Source of the DNA: AP-15 sp963735445
Lineage (GTDB): Bacteria > Pseudomonadota > Alphaproteobacteria > ATCC43930 > CGMCC-115725
NCBI GenBank assembly: GCA_963735445.1
Contig: CAVTLC010000004.1
Span: 124,001-188,000 of the forward strand
Length of the DNA: 64,000 nucleotides
Reading direction: 5' to 3'
A model generated the notes under the pieces. That model was not told the origin of the DNA and did no database searches. It was given only the letters and a program-made list of their open reading frames with translations. A program made the translations under genes and the position numbers. Shown one piece after another: positions 19,070-27,214 of the stretch. How positions within the stretch are numbered: position 1 is the first letter of the stretch; every line of letters begins with the position of its first letter.

Positions 19070-19921
19070 TTAATCGAGGGGGCGATGCAGTCCGGTCGCA
19101 ACATCGAGGTATTCGAAATCATCCGGCGGCAAAATCCCGCGCCGCACTGCAAAATCGAGCATCACAAGGTTTACGTTGAATTTAAAGTCGTCGCTGTGGC
19201 GAATGCGATCGAGGACCGCTGAGGCCGGCATCAAGATGAACTCGACGAATTCGCCGTCGCTGTTTTTGGGCGTGAAATTAATCGGCACTTCAAAGTCGTA
19301 AACAAACAAGACATCGTCGCGAATACCGAGCGTGGTTTCCATACGATAGGAAACGGCGCCGGCGGGGACCGCGCGGGCGATCAGGTCCGGCGGGATCATC
19401 GCCTCTTCCGCGGCCTCCTTGACCAGGGTCTCGCCGAGCCCGTGGCCGTTGCCGATGCCGCCTGCGACGATGTTGTCAAGCTTATCGGGGGCCACGCTCT
19501 TATTAGGCGCGCGCCGCCCAACCCACAAATGCAGTTCGGGCCGGTCAAGGCGATAGCCGTTCAGGTGAACGCCGTAAGCGCGGGTTCCGAAGAACGGTAC
19601 TGCACCCCGATCAAGTCTGAAGATCGGCGGAGCGCCCCAACGCACGGCGACGTCAAATGTCTCGTTGCGCGTCTTTGGAATCTGCCTTTCGGCAACAAGA
19701 GCATCGACAACTTGGTCTACGGCGTGGCTAACCGCGTCTACATCACCGTGCGCGCGCAACTCCACCCTGTCTTCCGCCACAGCGAAGACATCAGGAAATC
19801 GGCGCAATGCGTCGGCGTTGTCACGGCGAACAAGCCCTACCCGATCTGCCCCGGCAATTAGCGGAACAACCCGCGCCGGGTCAAAATTGTTGCAGCGCCT
19901 GATATGGTCGACAAACGACAC
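19070..19921 (-). CDS. Nudix hydrolase with DUF4743-type N-terminal domain
   Basis: 283 residues. The N-terminal domain (MSFVDHIRRCNNFDPARVVP) matches the DUF4743 region found with Nudix domains in thiamine-related and other hydrolases. The Nudix box is GGIGNGHGLGETLVKEAAEE, with Lys replacing the usual Arg of the REUxEE core. It presumably hydrolyses a nucleoside diphosphate-linked compound, perhaps oxidised thiamine diphosphate as in plant and fungal relatives, but this is inference. It converges on the RsbW-like gene. Confidence 0.85.
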   Translation of the reverse strand: MSFVDHIRRCNNFDPARVVPLIAGADRVGLVRRDNADALRRFPDVFAVAEDRVELRAHGDVDAVSHAVDQVVDALVAERQIPKTRNETFDVAVRWGAPPIFRLDRGAVPFFGTRAYGVHLNGYRLDRPELHLWVGRRAPNKSVAPDKLDNIVAGGIGNGHGLGETLVKEAAEEAMIPPDLIARAVPAGAVSYRMETTLGIRDDVLFVYDFEVPINFTPKNSDGEFVEFILMPASAVLDRIRHSDDFKFNVNLVMLDFAVRRGILPPDDFEYLDVATGLHRPLD

Positions 19922-19938
19922 GGCCGCAAACTCTCCAC

Positions 19939-20235
19939 TTAGTCAGCGCGATGCGGCAACAGCGCCACCACCGCCTCCACACAGGCGATTTGCCGCATGC
20001 AAGCGGCGATGTATTCGGTGATGTCACGGCCAAGGCCACTCATTTGAATTTCGATCGTCAGCCGCGGCTGCTCTTTCTGCGTGACGACACTGCGCCATTC
20101 AGACGGCACAAGTCCGCGCTTTGCAAAAAGTTCCAGCACCCGCGGCATTACGCCCGGGTCGACCTGCGCGTGAACGGAAAAGAAAGCGGCTTCAGGAAAA
20201 TTCGAATCAGCAACGGCTGCGGATAGCGTCGACAT
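19939..20235 (-). CDS. small ACT-like domain protein
   Basis: About 98 residues from ATG 20235, with GAGGG eight bases upstream. The pattern FFSVHAQVDPGVMPRVLEL, then RLTIEIQMSGLGR and an IACVEAVVALL strand fits the beta-alpha-beta-beta-alpha-beta order of an ACT domain, as in acetolactate synthase small subunits. Such stand-alone domains bind amino acids. It lies 17 bases upstream of the Nudix gene. The partner enzyme is unknown. Confidence 0.7.
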   Translation of the reverse strand: MSTLSAAVADSNFPEAAFFSVHAQVDPGVMPRVLELFAKRGLVPSEWRSVVTQKEQPRLTIEIQMSGLGRDITEYIAACMRQIACVEAVVALLPHRAD

Positions 20236-20421
20236 GGGTATCACCCTCGGCAAGAATGAGGCGAATCGTATGGACCCGAACCCCTGTTGGGTTCGGGAGC
20301 GTAATTCGCCGGCTCCGCCGGGCTTGTGTCGTCGCTGCGGCCACAGCCGAACACCTAGCTCGCGCCGGCCGTTTCGTCAACCGGGTCCCTGGGATTGCTT
20401 ATCCCTCGATGCAAGGATCGA

Positions 20422-20613
20422 ATGCCGCCGGACCCTGTTCTCAAGAACGAGAGCAACGGCGGGAAGAGGCCGGCTGTGGCGAAAAAACCGATAGTCGTAA
20501 GCGAAACCGAAGCGCGCCAGGCCACCAAAGAGGGGGTGGTCCGCTACATACTGCTAGCATCGATCACATTGGTGGTGGTTCTATTCGTGATAGCATATGT
20601 TTTCTTCCGTTGA
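20422..20613 (+). CDS. small single-pass membrane protein
   Basis: About 63 residues. The polar N-terminus (KKPIVVSETEARQATKEG) precedes one membrane segment, YILLASITLVVVLFVIAYVF. Small proteins with an ETEARQ motif before a terminal helix are widespread in alphaproteobacteria but uncharacterised. A GTG at 20476, preceded by AGAGG, would give a 45-residue version starting at AKKPIVV and may be the true start. Confidence 0.65.
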   Translation: MPPDPVLKNESNGGKRPAVAKKPIVVSETEARQATKEGVVRYILLASITLVVVLFVIAYVFFR

Positions 20614-20625
20614 TCGGATCGATTG

Positions 20626-20844
20626 ATGCTCGCAATGCGCTTCGGGCTTGTTATCGCGCTGATGCTTGCCACGGCTGCCGGATGCACCATCGGCGCTCCG
20701 GAGCGCGCTAGTAATATCCAAAATCCCAACGCGATACCGGACGACATCTCGGCGGTCGGGATGACGCGCTCCGAGGCTCAAAAGGTTCATGACCCGAACC
20801 TGCCGACCACATTGCCAACTCATTATCAATTACCTCAAGATTAG
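20626..20844 (+). CDS. small putative lipoprotein
   Basis: 72 residues from ATG 20626, 12 bases after the small membrane protein. The signal peptide MLAMRFGLVIALMLATAAGC ends in a lipobox (ATAAGC) with the acylated Cys. The mature part is short and polar (MTRSEAQKVHDPNLPT). Probably anchored in the inner or outer membrane; function unknown. Confidence 0.65.
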   Translation: MLAMRFGLVIALMLATAAGCTIGAPERASNIQNPNAIPDDISAVGMTRSEAQKVHDPNLPTTLPTHYQLPQD

Positions 20845-21221
20845 GCGCGTTTCAGAGGCGCACGGCGGGCGAAAGGCGAGTTCCGCGTGTTGCTGGCGTG
20901 CACCGGACAGCGCTCGGCACCGCGGCGGCTACCTAGGACAGGCTCGGGCAGCGCTGAGGGCCGAGTTGGCCCGGCCCCGGACGGCGAAATGGGACCGGCA
21001 CGCCTCGACCGGGGCTTTTGGCCTGGCCGAGGCACTGATCCTCGAAACCGTATTTACCGCGGCTCTGCGCGCCGGTGGAGCGGGTGCTCTGATTGCTGGG
21101 CTGGCCGATTCCCGCTCGCGGCTTGGCGCGCCGATCTGCAACCGGCTAAATCTAGACCGAGAGCCGGAAATGGCTGCTATGTTTGGCCGAGCGGCATCAA
21201 GTAGCGGGAGCGAATGTCCGA
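20845..21221 (+). other. gap with a possible gene remnant
   Basis: No complete gene is evident. One plus-strand frame here translates to a protein-like stretch, with KWDRHASTGAFGLAEALI and FTAALRAGGAGALIAGLA, but it has no credible start and runs into the CoA transferase start region in the wrong frame. It may be the ghost of a gene or a gene hidden by an indel. Confidence 0.3.
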
Positions 21222-22601
21222 ATGAACCCGGCGACGGCCTCTCTTTCCCGGTCCAACCCTGGCGGCAACGACTCGGTGTCTGGTCCGCAAGCCCTACAAG
21301 ACATTCGCGTTGTGGATTTCAGCTGGGTGCGGGCCGGGCCGTGGGCGACGCGCTGGCTCGGGGCGTTTGGCGCCGAAATCATCAAAATCGAGTGGCCGGA
21401 GAACGAGCGCGGCAGGCTGCCGAGCACCACGACGCCGCACAATCTCGAAGTAAATCTGAACACCTCGGGAAACTTCAACGACACCAACGTCAATAAGAAG
21501 AGCCTCAGTCTGAACGTCCGCAGCGCCAAAGGCCTGGATATCGTCAAGCGGCTGATCGCCGTTTCCGACATCGTGATCGAGAATTTCAGCTCGCGGGTGT
21601 TGCAGAAATGGGGGCTCGGCTATGACGAGTTGCGCAAAATCAAACCGGATATCGTCTATGTATCGATGTCGGGTTACGGCCACACCGGCCGGCATCACCA
21701 TTACACGACATTCGGCCCGGTCGCTCAGGCGGTCTCGGGGCTGACTTATCTCTCGGGGCTGCCCGACAAACCGCCGGCTGGTTGGGGCTGGTCGTACATG
21801 GACGATACCGGCGGCATGTACGGGGCAATGTGCGCGCTGACCGGCCTTTACCATCGCAACATGACGGGACAAGGCCAGCATATCGACCTGTCGCAGATGG
21901 TGGCGAGCGTGCCGCTCGTCGGTCCGGCATTGCTGGACTTTACGGCGAACGGGCGCGGGACGCGCCGGCCCGGTTATCCACCCGGCAACCGGGCACACTG
22001 GCCCGGCACGCCTGTTGTCAACAATTACCGCGGGCCAACCGTAGCGCCCCACAATGCCTATCGCACCGATCCCGGGGACTACAATGACTGGTGCGTGATC
22101 GTCTGCCACTCCGACGAGGAATGGCAGCGACTGGTGAAGGTAATGGGTTCTCCGGCCTGGGCTGGCGCGGCGAAATTCGCCACGGTCACTGGCCGACTGC
22201 AGCACCAAGAGGAATTGGACGACGGCATCGAGTTGTGGACCACGACATTGGGCAAGTACGAGCTGACCGAGCGCTGCCAAGCCGCTGGGGTTCGCGCGCT
22301 GCCGGTGCAAAGCGCCGAAGACCGGGTCGAGCATGACCCTCAGCTGCGCCATCGCGAGATGTATCTGCCGATCGAGCACCCCGCGCTCGGCGCATACAAG
22401 GTCCAGAATGCCCCGTTCAAAATGTCGGAGACGCCGGCGTCAAATCACCTGCCGAGCCCGCTGATCGGCGAACATACGCGCGAGATCGTCGAGGGTTTGC
22501 TCGGCTACAGCCACGACGAACTCCGCGCCGGCTTTGCCGACGGCACGTTTTGGCCCACGAAGCGAGCCCGGTTTTCGTACATGGAGGAGATGCTGCGGTG
22601 A
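21222..22601 (+). CDS. CaiB/BaiF family CoA transferase (long form), first of a pair
   Basis: About 459 residues from ATG 21222. The class III CoA transferase core begins IRVVDFSWVRAGPWATRWLG, then FGAEIIKIEWPENERG. The catalytic Asp sits in GQGQHIDLSQMVA, and SPLIGEHTREIVE closes the protein. These enzymes move CoA between carboxylic acids through an Asp-anhydride intermediate. A second CaiB gene overlaps its stop by four bases (GTGA), suggesting a heteromeric enzyme or two coupled steps in an acyl-CoA pathway. The acid substrates are unknown. Confidence 0.9.
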   Translation: MNPATASLSRSNPGGNDSVSGPQALQDIRVVDFSWVRAGPWATRWLGAFGAEIIKIEWPENERGRLPSTTTPHNLEVNLNTSGNFNDTNVNKKSLSLNVRSAKGLDIVKRLIAVSDIVIENFSSRVLQKWGLGYDELRKIKPDIVYVSMSGYGHTGRHHHYTTFGPVAQAVSGLTYLSGLPDKPPAGWGWSYMDDTGGMYGAMCALTGLYHRNMTGQGQHIDLSQMVASVPLVGPALLDFTANGRGTRRPGYPPGNRAHWPGTPVVNNYRGPTVAPHNAYRTDPGDYNDWCVIVCHSDEEWQRLVKVMGSPAWAGAAKFATVTGRLQHQEELDDGIELWTTTLGKYELTERCQAAGVRALPVQSAEDRVEHDPQLRHREMYLPIEHPALGAYKVQNAPFKMSETPASNHLPSPLIGEHTREIVEGLLGYSHDELRAGFADGTFWPTKRARFSYMEEMLR

Positions 22602-23891
22602 GCGATACTCCAGCCGCCGCTGCTTCAGATACCGGCGCCACCCTCTCTGCCGGGCCCGCTAGCCGGTCTCAGGGTCCTCGAATTGGCAGACGAAAAGGGT
22701 CAGTTCTGCGGCAAGCTCTTCGGCGATCTCGGCGCCGATGTGGTCAAGATCGAGCCTCCCGGCGGCGAGCCCAGCCGCCAGATCGGGCCGTTTCTCGACG
22801 ACATCCCCCACCCCGAGCGCAGCCTGTCCTTCTGGTATTACAATACTTCCAAACGCGGCATCACGCTCAATCTGGGCACTGCCGATGGCCATCAGCTTTT
22901 CCGGCGCTTGGCAGCGACGTCAGACATCATTCTGGAAACTTTCCGGCCGGGGTTTCTCGCGTCGCTGGGGCTTGATTACGAGTTGCTGCGCAGTGAAAAT
23001 CCTGGGCTGGTCATGTGTGCGCTGACCCCGTTCGGGCAGACCGGCCCATGGCGGGACTACCTTTCGAGCGACCTGCTCCATATGGCAGCGGGCGGCGAGA
23101 TGGCCTCATCCGGCTATGACGAGACCGATGTGCCAAATGCGCCGCCGATCGCGCCCGGTGGCGGCAACGCCTGGCATATGGGCGGCCATTTTGCCTACAT
23201 GGCGATCATGGCCGCCCTGGTCTATCGAACCGTCTCCGGACAAGGGCAATATATCGACGCCTCGATCCACGAAGCGTGCGCGCTAACGACCGAAGCGGCA
23301 ATCGCCAATTACATCTATCGCGGCGAAGTGCTGCGGCGCCAAACGGGGCGCCACCACGCGGCGGGTGCGACGCCCCGCACCCAGTTCCGCGCCAAAGACG
23401 GCGGCTATGTTTGCGCGCTCGTGGCCGGTCGGCTGAACCCCAGATACGTGCGCGAGCTGGCGGATTTGCTCGACAGCTACGGTATGGCTGGTGACCTGAA
23501 GGATCCCAAATACCAAGACCCAGCAGTCATCGCAGCGAATACCTCGCACATCATCGATGACCTCGTTGCCAATTTTATTGCCAATCTGCCGGCGGAGGAG
23601 GTCTACCACGCCGCCCAGCAGCGCGGCTTCACCTGGGGAGCGGTACGCGCTCCGGAGGAGCTGCTCGACGACCCCCATCTGCACGACCGCAATTTCTGGA
23701 AAGAGGTCGAACACCCGGAACTGGGCCGCAGTTTTATCTACCCGGGCGAGGCGGCCATCTATAACGGCTCGCCGTGGCGGATCTCCGGGCGAGCACCGCT
23801 GATCGGCGAACACAACATCGAAATCTTCTGTGATGAACTGGGCTTGTCACGCGGCGAGCTCACCGTTTTGGCGGAAAATCACGTGATCTAA
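22598..23891 (+). CDS. CaiB/BaiF family CoA transferase, second of a pair; frame break near start
   Basis: The GTG at 22598 overlaps the previous stop. After about 14 codons one extra base must be skipped (near 22640) to enter the main frame, which then reads PSLPGPLAGLRVLELADEKG and FCGKLFGDLGADVVKIEPPG. The remaining 400 residues are intact: the active-site Asp in GQGQYIDASIHEACA and the C-terminal APLIGEHNIEIF. No start codon in the main frame lies early enough to replace the GTG. Likely partner of the preceding CoA transferase. Confidence 0.87.
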
Positions 23892-23924
23892 GCGCTCGAT
23901 TTCGCTGTCGGAGGACATTTGACA

Positions 23925-24405
23925 ATGCGGGTGAAAAGCGGCGACCACACCTATCCGGAGGCGCCGGCCAAAGCGGAGCCCGCTGAAAATGTATTGACCA
24001 GGGATTTCTATACGCAGCTGCCGCAGATACGGCTTACCGGCAATTCGACCAATCATCCAATGCAGCCAAAAGCACCATCCGAAACACCAATAGAAGTAAT
24101 GCTCGATGGCAATGATGTGGCCAAGCTGATCGAATGCGCTGTCAGGCATCCGGCGTTTAATATGCGATGTGCAGTGTTGGCCGCGATCTGGAACCACCCC
24201 GAACTCATTCCGGCAAATTTTCCGGTTCGGACTGGAGGCGCCACCCGCTTTTTCCGAAATCCGGGAAATCGTGGCGGAGGAGCTTGATAAGTGCGCCGCC
24301 GCATCGGAAGCTCGGGCCTCGAACGCGGTCAAGCCGGCGAATGGCAAGGCGCTGCTGCCGCGAATGCCCCTGCCGCCGCATTTGCGTGATCGCGACAGAC
24401 ATTGA
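23925..24405 (+). CDS. hypothetical protein, probable frame break
   Basis: The ATG at 23925 follows a GGAGG site. The first frame gives about 110 residues (VLTRDFYTQLPQIRLTGNST, KLIECAVRHPAFNMRC). The next frame then continues with a credible C-terminus (FSEIREIVAEELDKCAAASE, ending PPHLRDRDRH) if one extra base near 24240 is skipped. I recognise no domain. It sits between the CoA transferases and the DUF35 gene, in their orientation, so it may belong to the same operon. Confidence 0.45.
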
Positions 24406-24466
24406 CTGACGCAGCCTACGGACGCCAACCAACAGAGTGCAGGGCAAACACCCACAAGGCAAACAG

Positions 24467-24907
24467 ATGAGCGACTGGAGCAAGGTGACCCGGCCAATAC
24501 CCGTTCCAAACGAATGGACCAAGCCGTTCTGGGATGCCTCCAAGAGAGGCGTTCTTGAATTGCAGCGCTGCCAGAGTTGCGGGCATTTCCAGCACCCGCC
24601 CTATGCGACCTGCGTCGAATGCATCTCGACCGATTTGAAATTCGAGCCGGTGCGCGGCGCTGGCTCGATCTACGCCTACACAATCATGTATCACACCGGC
24701 GACAAGCGCTTCGCCTCGGCCGTGCCCTACGCCAGCATCATCGTCGAGCTCGACGATGCGCCCGGCGCGTTGCTCGCCGGCAATTTGTTGGAAGCGGAAT
24801 ATACCGAGGCCAAGGTCGGCCGGCGCGTCGAAGTCGTCTTCGAAAAGCTCAACGACGACATCACGCTGCCGCAGTTCCGCCTCGCACGCACTGCTTCGTC
24901 TGCCTGA
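24467..24907 (+). CDS. DUF35 OB-fold protein with zinc ribbon
   Basis: 146 residues. A rubredoxin-like zinc ribbon, CQSCGHFQHPPYATCVEC (two CxxC pairs), is followed by an OB fold (GSIYAYTIMYHTGDKRF, then LLAGNLLEAEYTEAKVGRR). DUF35 proteins bind acyl-CoA and partner thiolase-like enzymes, as ChsH2 does with Ltp2 in steroid side-chain breakdown. The thiolase-like gene about 200 bases downstream is the likely partner. Confidence 0.9.
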   Translation: MSDWSKVTRPIPVPNEWTKPFWDASKRGVLELQRCQSCGHFQHPPYATCVECISTDLKFEPVRGAGSIYAYTIMYHTGDKRFASAVPYASIIVELDDAPGALLAGNLLEAEYTEAKVGRRVEVVFEKLNDDITLPQFRLARTASSA

Positions 24908-24940
24908 GGGCTTCAATGCGTCCCACGCTGTTAATCGCTC

Positions 24941-25067
24941 GTCACCCCGGCGGAGGCCGGGGTCCATGGTACGGCAGCACGAGGCGGTGATTGTCGCTAG
25001 AGAAAAAGCTCATCACCCAAAAGCGTATGCTGACAGAGCGGTGGATCCCGGCTTTCGCCGGGATGAC
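24941..25067. repeat. inverted pair of REP-like palindromes
   Basis: Two related palindromic units face each other. The unit at 24941-24968 reads GTCACCCCGGC-GGAG-GCCGGGG followed by TCCATGG. The unit at 25041-25067 is its inverted relative (GATCCCGGC-TTTC-GCCGGGATGAC). The pair with about 70 bases between resembles a bacterial interspersed mosaic element. It fills the gap between the DUF35 and thiolase-like genes and could affect mRNA stability. Confidence 0.7.
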
Positions 25068-25120
25068 TCTGGAGGGAATTCGGCAACCATCCTCCGGATG
25101 GTGAGATGGAGAGAGACCCT

Positions 25121-26305
25121 ATGTGGGAGAACCGGTGCAAGGTGGCCGTCAGCGGCGTCGGCTTCTCGAAGGTCAGCCGCTCGGCTGACATTCCGCTCGC
25201 CGCGCATGCGCTAACCGCGGTCAAGGAGGCGGTCGCCGATTCCGGGCTGCAGCTGTCCGACATCGACGGTCTGGCGACCTATCCGGAATTGCCCGCGACC
25301 GGGCACGCCGAAATCGACGGCATCTCGATCGTGTCGGTCAATTGCATGATGACGATGCTGAAATTGCCCGACCTCAGCTGGCACATCCAAGTCGGCACGA
25401 CCAATATCGGCGGGGCGGTGCAGCAGGCAGTCAACGCCTTGCTCGCCGGGGTCTGTAAATACGCGGTCGTGTGGCGGGCGATGCACAATCCCCGCGGCAC
25501 CTACCAGAACCTACCCGGCGCTTACGCGCAAGGCGCGGCGCAGTTCACCGCCCCTTATGGCTTTGGCGGCCCGGGACAGGGCATGGCGGTTGCCTATACC
25601 CGCTGGCTCGAGCGGAATAACCAGAACCGCGAGAAGATGGCCACCCTCGCGGTCACCCAGCGCCGCCACACGCAGCACAATCCGCATGCCTATTTCTACG
25701 GGACGGAACTGACGCGCGAGGACTATTTGAACTCGCGCATGGTGGCGTATCCGTTCTGCCTGTTTGATTGCGACATCCCGGTGCAGGGGGCGGTGGCGAT
25801 CGTGCTGACGACCGCCGATCGAGCGCGCGATTTAAAGCCGCGGCCGGCCTATCTCGCAGGCTATGGTCAACGGCTGCATTTCGAAGTGGCGGGCCGCATC
25901 GGCAGCCTTTCGAGCTACATGGAAGGCGGCAGCAGTTCGGCGAAACTGACCTGGGAGCGCTCCGGCTTCAGCCCCAAAGACGTCGATGTGGCGCAGATCT
26001 ATGACGGCTTTTCCGCCTCGGTGATCTACGGTCTCGAATCCTACGGCTTTTGCGGCGAAGGCGAAGCCCTCGACTTTATCCAGGACGGCCGCATCGAGCT
26101 CGATGGTGAATTGCCGCTCAACACATTTGGCGGCAGTCTCGGCACCGGCCGCATCCACGGTCTGTGGCACATTATCGAAGGTGCGCTGCAAGCCTCGGGC
26201 CGCGCCGGCTCCCGCCAGGTCAAGGACGTCAACGTGTCGTTTGTCGGCGCCAGCGCTCCGATCGTCACCGGCACGACCTTTATCTTTGTCCGCGAACCCT
26301 ACTGA
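25121..26305 (+). CDS. thiolase-like protein (SCP-x/lipid-transfer type) without the usual nucleophilic Cys
   Basis: About 394 residues from ATG 25121, with an in-frame ATG at 25106. The thiolase fold starts CKVAVSGVGFSKVSRSADIP and ends with GGSLGTGRIHGLWHIIEGAL, which keeps the C-terminal active-site His. At the position of the catalytic Cys (normally CAS/CGT) it reads QVGTTNIGGAVQQ. That resembles non-condensing members such as the Ltp2 aldolases, which need a DUF35 partner, and a DUF35 gene lies immediately upstream. I infer retro-aldol cleavage or another non-thiolytic acyl-CoA reaction. The substrate could be a branched or steroid-like acyl-CoA. Confidence 0.85.
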   Translation: MWENRCKVAVSGVGFSKVSRSADIPLAAHALTAVKEAVADSGLQLSDIDGLATYPELPATGHAEIDGISIVSVNCMMTMLKLPDLSWHIQVGTTNIGGAVQQAVNALLAGVCKYAVVWRAMHNPRGTYQNLPGAYAQGAAQFTAPYGFGGPGQGMAVAYTRWLERNNQNREKMATLAVTQRRHTQHNPHAYFYGTELTREDYLNSRMVAYPFCLFDCDIPVQGAVAIVLTTADRARDLKPRPAYLAGYGQRLHFEVAGRIGSLSSYMEGGSSSAKLTWERSGFSPKDVDVAQIYDGFSASVIYGLESYGFCGEGEALDFIQDGRIELDGELPLNTFGGSLGTGRIHGLWHIIEGALQASGRAGSRQVKDVNVSFVGASAPIVTGTTFIFVREPY

Positions 26306-26325
26306 GAGTTGGCGTTGCGGTACGC

Positions 26326-26404
26326 ATAGGGTGGGCTGAGCCGCGGCGAACAGCCACCGATGTTCGGCGCCGATGGGCTTCGCTACTGCTCAGCCCATCC
26401 TACT
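26326..26404. repeat. palindromic intergenic repeat
   Basis: Imperfect inverted repeat with outer arms AGGGTGGGCTGAG (26328-26340) and CTCAGCCCATCCT (26389-26401), one mismatch. It has an internal ATGGGCTTCGCTAC segment typical of a repeat class found between genes in many proteobacteria. It lies between convergent genes and may also act as a transcription end. Confidence 0.6.
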
Positions 26405-26417
26405 CCTGCCTAAAGCG

Positions 26418-26837
26418 TTAGGGGATCGGATAGCAGGCGCCGTTCCAATAGTTGTATCCTGGGCCGCAAACCGGGGCTGGAGCGGCCGCAACCACTCCCG
26501 GGGCCCCGGTTAATGCATTGACTGTGCCGGTAACCGCACCGGTTGCGGTCCCGAGTGCCCCGCCGACGACCGCACCGACCGGGCCAGCTGCGGCGCCGCC
26601 CTGCGCGGCCCCGGCCGCACCGCCCGCCGCGGCGCCCGACACCGGACCCGCCGGATAGGTCTGATATGCCGGATAAGCGGGTGCTGGCGCCGGCACCGGT
26701 GCAGGGGCTGCCATCGGCTGGCAGACGCCGCCGTAATAGGTGTATCCCGCCGGGCAGGTATATTGCGCCATCGCCGCACTGGAGGTTCCCGCTGCCAGAG
26801 CGGCGGCGATCGCAAGAGTCTTGAGCCTGGTTGGCAT
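26418..26837 (-). CDS. secreted glycine-zipper protein with paired Cys motifs
   Basis: About 139 residues from ATG 26837, preceded by AGGAG. A signal peptide (LKTLAIAAALAAGTSSAAMA) leads to CPAGYTYYGGVCQP, a Pro/Ala linker, a long Gly/Ala zipper (GAAAGGAAGAAQGGAAAGPV) and a second Cys pair, CGPGYNYWNGACYP. The two Cys motifs are clearly related and flank the zipper. Probably a periplasmic or outer-membrane-associated protein; function unknown. The frame extends upstream to 26948 without support. Confidence 0.75.
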   Translation of the reverse strand: MPTRLKTLAIAAALAAGTSSAAMAQYTCPAGYTYYGGVCQPMAAPAPVPAPAPAYPAYQTYPAGPVSGAAAGGAAGAAQGGAAAGPVGAVVGGALGTATGAVTGTVNALTGAPGVVAAAPAPVCGPGYNYWNGACYPIP

Positions 26838-27214
26838 CGTAATCTCCTCGCACGCAAACAGCGGCAAAGCACCGCCTTCCAGGTCAACAGCGTCCGATCG
26901 AACCGCGTTCCGCGCGCAACAAAGCGCTTCTCGCCGCCCCGCTTTCAATCAGCCCGTCGATGGCCGCATGGATCACCCGGGGTGCGGCGGACGCAGGTCG
27001 CGGGGGGTCGGCAGCCTCGTCGTGCGCGAGGGTAGCGGCGCCTCCTACTTCCTCTTCAAGACGCGCGACGACTACCGGCTATTGTCGCGGGTGTGCCTGA
27101 TACGCCGCCCAGGCATTGGGGCTCCCCGGCCGCTTCCGGATCGCGCGGTTCAACATTCATCGAAGTGTCCGCACGTATATGATTGTGACCCGACGACCGC
27201 GCCAGTCGAGCGTC
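26838..27214. other. intergenic stretch, nothing recognised
   Basis: Upstream of the minus-strand secreted protein and downstream of the minus-strand MetE-like gene. The frames crossing it have no ribosome site or family resemblance. It should hold the promoter of the glycine-zipper gene, but I see no clear -35/-10 boxes. Confidence 0.4.
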
